In this document: one piece after another, positions 1 through 6,046 of the stretch
How positions within the stretch are numbered: position 1 is the first letter of the stretch
How the letters are laid out: the number at the start of each line of letters is the position of its first letter
The notes under the pieces: model-generated
Told to the model about the DNA's origin: nothing
Databases searched by the model: none
The model's input: the letters and a program-made list of their open reading frames with translations, nothing else
Made by a program: the position numbers and the translations under genes
Origin: a bacterium
GTDB taxonomy: Bacteria; Hydrothermota; UBA3073; JACQXS01; JAUWAR01
Reading direction: 5' to 3'
DNA: 6,046 bases
NCBI GenBank assembly: GCA_030601965.1
Contig: JAUWAR010000077.1
Coordinates: 1-6,046, forward strand

Positions 1-310
<310 letters not shown>

Positions 311-3300
311 TTGAAGATTTATGGAACAAGAGGAGATTCCCTAATAGAGATGCCTGTTTATGTCTCGGCGGGTCTTTCCTTTAGCAAATCTTCTTATATA
401 CTTTTTTATGGTGCTTCTCTTCACGGTTGGGGCAAAAATTATGTTCCAGGTGGAAGAGATACAGAAACCTATTATAATATGTATGGAGATACAAATGTAT
501 ATTGGCTGAGTTATGAAGGGGAAGATGGATTAAGAGATAGCATTCCTGGAGATGCACCTGTAGAGAATATTCACACCTATTTTGTTGATACACTTCATAT
601 AGAAGAAGACTATGACTGTCCTGCAAAAAGTGGTTTTGGCTGGATATGGGAAAAATTGGAAAGAGGAAGCAGAGAAAGCATCCAAAAAGATTATGCATTT
701 AATCTTGACGACATTCACTCCTCGGAAGGCACAGTGAAAGTTTCGTTTTATAGATATTATGAAGATAGAACAGGCTCTGAATCCGGCACACTATGGCATA
801 AGATAAGATTTCATGTAAATGATAAAGAGTTTTATGAATACATACAATATAGTCATAGTCAATACCAGGATATCCTTTCATTTGATGTGAGTGGCTTAAA
901 ACAAGGCACAAATACCTTTACTGTTGAACTTTTCAAAGATGGTTCTTCAACAAATGACATTATCTATTTTAATTGGTTTGAGGTTGCTTATAATAGAAAA
1001 TATGAGGCAGTTCGTAACACGCTAAAATTTAATACCACCTGTCCATCTAAGTTCAACATCAAAGGATTTAGTAAAGAACCTTCCATATTTGATATAACAG
1101 ATGAACTACATCCAGTATATATCTATAACATAAATTTTGAAGAAGATTCACTTGTTTTTACTAACAATCTTTCGGGTGCCAGAAAATCTTATACATCCTG
1201 CGAATTCAAAACTCCTTTATCTATAAGTGCCTGTTCACCTTATTCACTCCAGGAAAAAAAGGAGGTAAAATATATAATCATCACTGTCCCTGATTTTTTT
1301 CCTTATGCAAATAGGCTGAAGAATTATAGAGACTCAACAGAGGTTGTCTCCATTCATGAAATCTATGATAATTTCTCTTATGGCATAAAAACACCAGATG
1401 CAATAACCCGATTTTTAGATTATGCTTATGATAACTGGAACAAACCGGGCTTCTGTCTGCTTCTTGGTGCAGGAACCTATGGTTATAAACTTGATATTCC
1501 CAAGAATAGGATACCTCCTTATGAGCATGGAACAGCGGTTGGAGAATATGGTATTATGCCACAGGGACATATTTGCTATGACTATAAGTTCACAAGCAAT
1601 ATTCCTATAGGCAGGATAACAGTGAAGAATAGAACAGAGACACGAGAGATTGTAAATAAACTCATAGAATATGAGAATACCAAGGGTCCCTGGGCAAACA
1701 GACTTATCTTGATTCCGGATGATGAATACAAACTTGGGGATGATACTGATGTCGGGGAAGGGAAAATGTTTTTTAATGCGGCTCAAGGTATCGCAAATGA
1801 TGCACCTGTAGAAGCAGATATAATAAAACTTTATCTCATCAATTATCAAAAGAAAGACGATGAAAAATCTGGTGTAAAACAGGACATAATAAAGTATGTT
1901 ACAGATGGAGCAATTCTCTCTATCTTTTTTGGTCATGGGAATCTAAAACAGGTTGCACATGAACATGCTATGGATAATCCTTCAAGTATCTATTCTTTCC
2001 AGAATGGACCAAAACTTCCATTCTTCTTTTTCGGCTCTTGTGGTGTTGGGTGTTTTGACAGAATAGACGAGGAAGATATGGCAAGCTATATGCAGAAGAT
2101 AGATTATGGAGGCACAATTGCAACTATGGCGTGCACAAGGGGAGCGGGCATTGAATCTAATTTTGCAAAAGGACTTATGAAGGCAATTATGAAAGATAAA
2201 GTTTCTACAATTGGAGAGGCAGTATTTCAGGCAAGAATGATAAAAAGCTGGCCCACAAATTATGAACTATTTGCAGACCCTGGTACTAAATTGCCTGTCC
2301 GTTTAGAGACAAATGATTCTATTTATATATCTCCGCCTGATACATTCCAGAGAGGCACTAAAGTAATTGTAACAGGCACAGCACCATTTCCTGATGGTTT
2401 TGCCTATATTACAGCCTTTACATCACTCAGAGAGGAGACATATAATTTCGCTGGGGGTGTGGAAACCGTTAAGTTTAATATGTATGGCGAAGTAGAAGCA
2501 TCCAGTGAGGGACAGCTCTTATATGACCGCTTCTTTGAAGGTATTACAGATATTAAATCCGGTGAATTCTCCTTAACCTTCTTTGTTCCAAACTCAGACA
2601 AGGTCGTTTTTGGAGTTGGAAAGGATACTATATTTTTTAGAGAAGATACAATACTCCCCGGCCAATACGATGATAACCTGAAAATTACTACATATCTGTG
2701 GGATAAAGATATGGCAATGGTTACTTTTAAAGACAGGATTCTACTGCTTAACAGATTAGATACCACAATAACAGATGCGATAGGTCCTGATATCCAACTC
2801 TTTGCAGATGAGAGACCTTTTTATAATAATATGCTACTGCCTCAAAATTTTGTTCTGTCAGGGATTATTACCGATTCATCAGGCATCAATCTCATTGACC
2901 CATCCGCTTTTATGCTAACGATTAATGACAAAAAAGACGAAATTTACCTTGCTTCTTACTTCAAATATGACATCGGAACTTGCACAAAAGGAAATTTCTC
3001 CTATCCACTCTTACTCAGAGAAGACCCTCCCTGTGATACACTCACTATCAAAGTTACTGATAGTTTTGGAAATGAAAGCGAAAAGACATATATTGTGCAG
3101 ACTTTTTCATCAAGAAAATTCAAACTGCTTAATGTAATGAATTTCCCAAACCCTATAAAAGGAGACTATACTTACTTTACATTTATACCAACAGAACCTG
3201 CAAGAATTAGAATAAAAATCTATACAATCACAGGCAGACTTATTAAGACATTACCCGTTGTGGATTGCACGGGACTTTCAAGAATATACTGGAATGTCCG

Positions 3301-3439
3301 AGATGAAAAAAATAATGAACTCGCAAATGGCATATATATCTATAGAATAGAGGCAGAGAAAGAAAGTTTATGGGAAGGAACAGGTACAGCACAAAATCTT
3401 ACCACATCAGTAATTGGAAAACTTATGATAATGAGGTAA
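311..3439 (+). CDS. C25 (gingipain/PorU-like) secreted cysteine peptidase with C-terminal FlgD-like/type IX-type sorting domain; 5' end disrupted
   Basis: Predicted secreted cysteine protease of family C25, the family of gingipains and of PorU, the sortase of type IX secretion. The TTG at 311 is only the first standard start in frame; coding similarity extends upstream to about 104, so the protein is longer than these 1042 residues and its signal peptide is not in view. Numbered from 311, residues 1-318 hold beta-rich sequence including a jelly-roll-like part (about 115-235). The C25 core spans about 319-661, from VKYIIITVPDFFPYANRL through the family motif IYDNFSYGIKTPDAI to YELFADPGTKLPVRL. 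The expected catalytic His is H542 in FFGHGN and the Cys is C577 in GSCGVGC. Beta domains follow. The last 100 residues (NFPNP at 944-948, then RIKIYTITGRLIKTL, NGIYIYRI and GKLMIMR) form a FlgD-like C-terminal domain of the kind used for secretion or surface anchoring. Whether it is PorU itself or a general protease cannot be told from the sequence alone. The frame is intact from 311 to the TAA. Confidence 0.88.
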   Translation: MKIYGTRGDSLIEMPVYVSAGLSFSKSSYILFYGASLHGWGKNYVPGGRDTETYYNMYGDTNVYWLSYEGEDGLRDSIPGDAPVENIHTYFVDTLHIEEDYDCPAKSGFGWIWEKLERGSRESIQKDYAFNLDDIHSSEGTVKVSFYRYYEDRTGSESGTLWHKIRFHVNDKEFYEYIQYSHSQYQDILSFDVSGLKQGTNTFTVELFKDGSSTNDIIYFNWFEVAYNRKYEAVRNTLKFNTTCPSKFNIKGFSKEPSIFDITDELHPVYIYNINFEEDSLVFTNNLSGARKSYTSCEFKTPLSISACSPYSLQEKKEVKYIIITVPDFFPYANRLKNYRDSTEVVSIHEIYDNFSYGIKTPDAITRFLDYAYDNWNKPGFCLLLGAGTYGYKLDIPKNRIPPYEHGTAVGEYGIMPQGHICYDYKFTSNIPIGRITVKNRTETREIVNKLIEYENTKGPWANRLILIPDDEYKLGDDTDVGEGKMFFNAAQGIANDAPVEADIIKLYLINYQKKDDEKSGVKQDIIKYVTDGAILSIFFGHGNLKQVAHEHAMDNPSSIYSFQNGPKLPFFFFGSCGVGCFDRIDEEDMASYMQKIDYGGTIATMACTRGAGIESNFAKGLMKAIMKDKVSTIGEAVFQARMIKSWPTNYELFADPGTKLPVRLETNDSIYISPPDTFQRGTKVIVTGTAPFPDGFAYITAFTSLREETYNFAGGVETVKFNMYGEVEASSEGQLLYDRFFEGITDIKSGEFSLTFFVPNSDKVVFGVGKDTIFFREDTILPGQYDDNLKITTYLWDKDMAMVTFKDRILLLNRLDTTITDAIGPDIQLFADERPFYNNMLLPQNFVLSGIITDSSGINLIDPSAFMLTINDKKDEIYLASYFKYDIGTCTKGNFSYPLLLREDPPCDTLTIKVTDSFGNESEKTYIVQTFSSRKFKLLNVMNFPNPIKGDYTYFTFIPTEPARIRIKIYTITGRLIKTLPVVDCTGLSRIYWNVRDEKNNELANGIYIYRIEAEKESLWEGTGTAQNLTTSVIGKLMIMR

Positions 3440-3448
3440 GAGGAAAAT

Positions 3449-3543
3449 GCAAAAATCAAAATGTAAAAATCAAAAATACATATCAAAATCCAAAAATTTT
3501 AAATTTTACTTTGTATATTTGATATTTGATTTTTGATATTTGC
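3449..3543. repeat. AT-rich imperfect palindromic element between the peptidase gene and alr
   Basis: A left arm (3449-3480, built of GCAAAAATC-like words) pairs with a right arm (3512-3543) at 26 of 32 positions. Both arms carry the repeated word AAATC/GATTT. The centre is an AAAATTTT-type core of about 31 bases. The element fills nearly the whole intergenic gap and ends one base before the alr ATG. Its shape, with arms of repeated AAAAATC words, resembles palindromic spacer elements I recall from several uncultivated bacterial phyla; that comparison is from memory. It could act as a weak bidirectional terminator, but it has none of the GC-rich stem of an intrinsic terminator. Confidence 0.8.
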
Positions 3544-3544
3544 T

Positions 3545-4747
3545 ATGTATAACCGGACTTGGGCACTTATTGACCTTGACAGATTAAGGGTTAACTATAG
3601 AACGATAAAGAAAAAGGTGGGAGATAAGACAAAGGTCCTTGCCGCAGTGAAGGCTGACGCCTATGGTCACGGTGCCATTGAATGCTCAAGAGTTCTAAAA
3701 CAAGAAGGTGTAGATATGTTGGGTGTTGCTTCTCTTGATGAGGCATATACTCTAAAAAAAATAGGATTACCCGTTGTTATTCTCTCTCCATCTCAGATTG
3801 ATGAAATAGAAGATATAGTTGAGAACAAATTCATACCGACAATTACAAATATGCCCTTTGCTCAAGAACTCCAGAAACAGGCACATCATAGAGAACGGTC
3901 AGTAAGAATAAATATTGAAATAGATACAGGTATGGGCAGGACAGGTGTCCCGGTAAATGACGCCATTGAATTTGTCCAGAAAATAAGTCAATTTAGAAAT
4001 ATCCAGATAGACGGTATATTTACTCATTTTGCAGAGGCGGAAAAAGAGGATAAAAAGTTCACTCTTTCACAAATTGATAAGTTTGAGAGAGTTATTGAAA
4101 AAATTAGAAGCCCTAAAATAGAACCTGTGCTTGTTCATACAGCCAATAGTGCCGCCATCTTAAATATCCCTTTTTCTTACTTCAATATGGTCAGACCCGG
4201 AATGCTACTTTATGGACTTTATCCATCCTGTGGGAGGCATCTCCAGATGTGGGAGGCATCTCCAGATGCCGATTATCAAGGTCAGGAGACCTTTCCCACA
4301 ATCAGTGTATCGCCTATATTGAGTTTATATACGAGGGTATGTCAAATTAAATGGATAGACAGGGGCACAAGTGTCAGTTATGGCAGAACATATATAGCAG
4401 ACAAGCGAAAAAAGATTGCCGTAATCTCTGCTGGTTATGGTGATGGCTATCCAAGACATCTTTCTAACAAGGGATTCGTGGTCATAAAAGGGAAAAGGGC
4501 AAAGATTGTGGGCACGGTTTGTATGGACCTCACAATGGTAGATATAACTGATATAGATACCGTGAATATTGGTGATAAGGTAACTCTTATAGGTGAAGGC
4601 ATGAGTTGTAGCCAATTAGCCTCTCTGGCAGATACAATAAATTATGAGATAATAACGAACATCTGTCCCAGGGTCCCAAGGGTATATATAGAAAATGGCA
4701 AGCCCACGACAGTAAAATCTATTCTTGGAGAGAAAAATATTCCTTGA
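3545..4747 (+). CDS. alr: Alanine racemase (PLP-dependent), with a 24-residue in-frame insertion encoded by a palindromic element
   Basis: Interconverts L- and D-alanine in the cytoplasm, supplying D-Ala for peptidoglycan. The ATG at 3545 gives 400 residues starting MYNRTWALIDLD, the usual family N-terminus. A TTG at 3533 would add only MIFA and lies inside the AT palindrome. The N-terminal barrel carries the PLP lysine K36 (AVKADAYGHG), DTGMGRTG with R132, HTANSAA, and MVRPGMLLYGLYPS with R217. The C-terminal beta domain carries the second catalytic base Y279 (SVSYGRTY), GYGDGYPR at 298-304 and CMDLTMVDI with D328. Most homologues have a carbamylated Lys seven residues before the DTGMGR Arg; here it is E125. 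Residues 229-252 are encoded by a repeat insert and lie at the loop joining the two domains. The distance R217-Y279 is 62 residues, against about 46 in the Geobacillus enzyme, so the net excess is about 16 residues. No clear Shine-Dalgarno precedes the ATG. All catalytic motifs are present, so the enzyme is probably active. Confidence 0.96.
   Translation: MYNRTWALIDLDRLRVNYRTIKKKVGDKTKVLAAVKADAYGHGAIECSRVLKQEGVDMLGVASLDEAYTLKKIGLPVVILSPSQIDEIEDIVENKFIPTITNMPFAQELQKQAHHRERSVRINIEIDTGMGRTGVPVNDAIEFVQKISQFRNIQIDGIFTHFAEAEKEDKKFTLSQIDKFERVIEKIRSPKIEPVLVHTANSAAILNIPFSYFNMVRPGMLLYGLYPSCGRHLQMWEASPDADYQGQETFPTISVSPILSLYTRVCQIKWIDRGTSVSYGRTYIADKRKKIAVISAGYGDGYPRHLSNKGFVVIKGKRAKIVGTVCMDLTMVDITDIDTVNIGDKVTLIGEGMSCSQLASLADTINYEIITNICPRVPRVYIENGKPTTVKSILGEKNIP
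4229..4300 (+). repeat. Double-hairpin (cloverleaf-like) palindromic element translated in frame within alr, with duplicated left half
   Basis: The core is 53 bases (4248-4300). An outer stem, TGTGGGA (4248-4254) with TCCCACA (4294-4300), encloses hairpin 1, GGCATCT (4255-4261) with AGATGCC (4264-4270). A 7-base linker follows, then hairpin 2, AAGGTC (4278-4283) with GACCTT (4288-4293) and loop AGGA. All stems are perfect and the parts abut with no base left over. A perfect 19-base copy of the left part (outer arm plus most of hairpin 1) lies directly before it at 4229-4247. The total is 72 bases, exactly 24 codons starting on a codon boundary, so alr stays open. The core alone (53 bases) would shift the frame. 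No similar copy is seen elsewhere in the window. Confidence 0.85.
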
Positions 4748-4770
4748 CATTAGAGTTCATAGAGTTAAAA
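4744..4770 (+). promoter_or_regulatory. Possible promoter for the FBPA gene, with a flanking heptamer direct repeat
   Basis: A perfect TTGACA (4744-4749) overlaps the alr stop codon. The best -10-like match, TTAAAA (4765-4770), is poor and the spacing of 15 bases is short. Between the two boxes TAGAGTT occurs twice (4751-4757 and 4760-4766) with a 2-base gap, which could be an operator or chance in AT-rich DNA. Since no terminator separates alr from the next gene, read-through transcription is equally plausible. Confidence 0.25.
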
Positions 4771-4789
4771 CAGACTCAATAACTAATAT

Positions 4790-4796
4790 AGGAGGT
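4790..4796 (+). promoter_or_regulatory. Strong Shine-Dalgarno that fixes the FBPA start
   Basis: AGGAGGT ends 3 bases before the ATG at 4800. This selects 4800 over the in-frame TTG at 4725, which overlaps the end of alr and would add 25 residues unlike the family N-terminus. Confidence 0.85.
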
Positions 4797-4799
4797 AGC

Positions 4800-5906
4800 A
4801 TGGCTAAGATAACGCTTTCTGTGATAAAGGCAGATATCGGGGGTTATGTGGGACATTCTTCATCTCACCCCGATATACTTGCGAGAGCAGAGGAGAACCT
4901 GAAAAAGGCAGGATTTCTCCTTGATTTTTGCGTGATGCGTTGCGGTGATGACCTTGAACTCATTATGACTCATCAACAAGGTGAGGATAATGAGAAGATT
5001 CATAAACTCGCCTGGGACACCTTTATAGATTGCACGAATCTCGCAAAGAAGATGCGACTATATGGTGCGGGACAGGATATACTTTCTGACTCATTTTCTG
5101 GTAATGTAAAGGGAATGGGTCCGGGTGTGGCAGAGATTGAATTTGAGCAGAGGAAATCCGACCCTGTAATAATATTTATGGCAGATAAGACATCACCTGG
5201 CGCCTGGAATTTTCCTCTCTATAAGATATTTGCAGACCCATTTAACACTGCGGGTCTTGTCATAGACCCATCTATTCACGATGGGTTCAAGTTTGAAGTT
5301 CTTGACCCTTATAAAGAAGAAACTATAATATTCTCTGCACCAGAAGAGATATATGATATGCTTGTTTTCATTGGTGCCAGAGAGCATTATATTACAAGAC
5401 GCATCTGGAGAAAGTCTGATAACGAGATTGCCGCAGTATCTTCAACCCAGAAACTTGCACTCATAGCAGGAAAGTATGTAGGTAAAGATGACCCTGTGCT
5501 TATTGTAAGGGCTCAGTCAGGATTCCCAGCTGTTGGTGAGGTATTAGAAGGATTTGCGTTTCCTTATCTTGTTGCTGGTTGGATGAGGGGTTCACATAAT
5601 GGACCATTTATGCCTACAAGTTTTAAGGAAGCAAATCCTACAAGATTTGACGGACCACCTCGTGTAATTGCGGCAGGATTTCAGATTGGTGATGAGGGTA
5701 AACTCGTAGGTCCAAGGGATATGTTTGACGACCCATCATTTGATAGAACAAGAAGAATGGCAGATGAAATGGCAGACTATATGAGGCGTCACGGGCCATT
5801 TGAACCACACAGACTACCACTTGCAGATATGGAATACACAACCTTGCCAGATGTGAGGAAGAAATTAGAAGGAAGATTCAAGAAAGAAGTAAAAAGGGAG
5901 GTGTGA
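4800..5906 (+). CDS. fbp: Fructose-1,6-bisphosphate aldolase/phosphatase (FBPA, type V FBPase)
   Basis: Bifunctional cytoplasmic enzyme of gluconeogenesis. It condenses dihydroxyacetone phosphate with glyceraldehyde-3-phosphate and then dephosphorylates the product to fructose-6-phosphate, using Mg ions and making the pathway one-way. The 368 residues start MAKITLSVIKADIGGYVGHS. Visible family residues: D12 and H19 of the N-terminal metal/phosphate site, D50-D51 in RCGDD, Q92-D93 in GAGQD, and DKTSPGAWN (129-137) with PLYKIF. The key block is GKYVGKDDP (224-232), with Schiff-base Lys K229, Tyr Y226 and metal ligands D230-D231. These match Y229/K232/D233/D234 of the characterised archaeal enzymes with a constant offset. 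Q239 (RAQSG), FPYLVAGWMRGSHNGP and the RFDGPPRV block follow. The length is normal for the family and there is no break. The gene begins 52 bases after alr and ends one base before the lipoprotein start, so it is probably co-transcribed with that gene. Confidence 0.96.
   Translation: MAKITLSVIKADIGGYVGHSSSHPDILARAEENLKKAGFLLDFCVMRCGDDLELIMTHQQGEDNEKIHKLAWDTFIDCTNLAKKMRLYGAGQDILSDSFSGNVKGMGPGVAEIEFEQRKSDPVIIFMADKTSPGAWNFPLYKIFADPFNTAGLVIDPSIHDGFKFEVLDPYKEETIIFSAPEEIYDMLVFIGAREHYITRRIWRKSDNEIAAVSSTQKLALIAGKYVGKDDPVLIVRAQSGFPAVGEVLEGFAFPYLVAGWMRGSHNGPFMPTSFKEANPTRFDGPPRVIAAGFQIGDEGKLVGPRDMFDDPSFDRTRRMADEMADYMRRHGPFEPHRLPLADMEYTTLPDVRKKLEGRFKKEVKREV
5896..5901 (+). promoter_or_regulatory. Shine-Dalgarno for the lipoprotein gene, inside the end of fbp
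   Basis: GGGAGG lies 6 bases before the ATG at 5908 and overlaps the last codons of fbp (stop 5904-5906). This arrangement favours translational coupling. Confidence 0.75.
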
Positions 5907-5907
5907 A

Positions 5908-6046
5908 ATGCTTAAGTATTTCGCTTTATTTGTTGGGGCTTCTGGAATACTGTTTTTTGGTTGTGCACCAAAAGTAGAGGTTGTTGTTAAGAAAATAGAT
6001 AGCAGGAAGGTTGCGTTCATTGCAAAGCAAGGAGATTATTCTCAAG
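5908..6046 (+). CDS. Lipoprotein with probable GyrI-like (effector-binding) domain, cut by the window end
   Basis: The first 46 codons are visible. Residues 1-19 form a lipoprotein signal: K3, a hydrophobic stretch, then FFGC with the lipobox cysteine at C19, so the mature protein should be membrane-anchored on the periplasmic or outer side. After CAPK comes VEVVVKKIDSRKVAFIAKQG followed by DYSQ. This resembles the first strand and turn of GyrI-like/AraC effector-binding domains ('...p..vAyi...G.Ys.i'), a small-molecule-binding fold. Only the first 25 or so residues of the domain can be seen, so the domain call is tentative while the lipoprotein call is firm. It follows fbp by one base. Confidence 0.7.
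   Translation, partial: MLKYFALFVGASGILFFGCAPKVEVVVKKIDSRKVAFIAKQGDYSQ

Noticed and set aside
1260..1266. Perfect AGGAGGT inside the peptidase gene
   Set aside because: No ATG, GTG or TTG stands at a suitable distance in an open frame; it encodes residues of the conserved sequence just before VKYIIIT.
1415..1936. Long open frame on the minus strand within the peptidase gene
   Set aside because: It is fully antisense to the conserved C25 core and its translation has no recognisable domain. Its openness follows from the codon use of the sense gene.
3449..3543. Palindrome as a classical intrinsic terminator
   Set aside because: The stem is almost entirely A-T, has mismatches and a large central region, and lacks a GC-rich stem followed by a T run.
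4725..4799. Upstream TTG start for FBPA overlapping alr
   Set aside because: It would add 25 residues unlike the family N-terminus, while a strong Shine-Dalgarno precedes the ATG at 4800.

Overview
The window comes from an AT-rich, Gram-negative-type bacterium. All recognisable genes lie on the + strand: the 5'-damaged gene of a large secreted cysteine peptidase (C25/gingipain/PorU-like), an alanine racemase (alr), a bifunctional fructose-1,6-bisphosphate aldolase/phosphatase (FBPA, type V), and the start of a small lipoprotein with a likely GyrI-type ligand-binding domain. A C25 protein ending in a FlgD-like / type IX-like C-terminal domain, plus an FBPA of the kind known from archaea and deep-branching or thermophilic bacteria, suggests an uncultivated lineage near the FCB group or WOR-3/Stahlbacteria. 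That placement is inference; no marker gene is present.

Layout. 1-310: a repeat-disrupted 5' region with two arrays of the same heptamer, ACCGAAA. The first array sits where the reading frame changes. 311-3439: the rest of the C25 peptidase, with His and Cys catalytic motifs and a C-terminal sorting-type domain. 3440-3544: an imperfect, very AT-rich palindrome that fills the gap up to alr. 3545-4747: alr, complete and in frame, but carrying a 72-bp insert that folds into a 53-nt cloverleaf-like structure preceded by a duplicated half-arm. 4748-4799: a short gap with a possible promoter and a strong Shine-Dalgarno. 4800-5906: FBPA with its catalytic residues intact. 5908-6046: lipoprotein, cut by the window end.

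Function. Alr makes D-alanine for peptidoglycan. FBPA makes fructose-6-phosphate in gluconeogenesis, which can also feed amino-sugar and wall synthesis. The lipoprotein and the C25 protein belong to the envelope or outside of the cell. FBPA and the lipoprotein gene are almost contiguous and likely co-transcribed. No GC-rich terminator is visible between any of the genes.

The most unusual aspect is that three unrelated repeat families touch genes within about 4.3 kb: a heptanucleotide tandem array at a frame break in the peptidase gene, an AT palindrome directly abutting the alr start, and a double-hairpin element translated in frame inside alr, comparable in kind to the Rickettsia palindromic elements.
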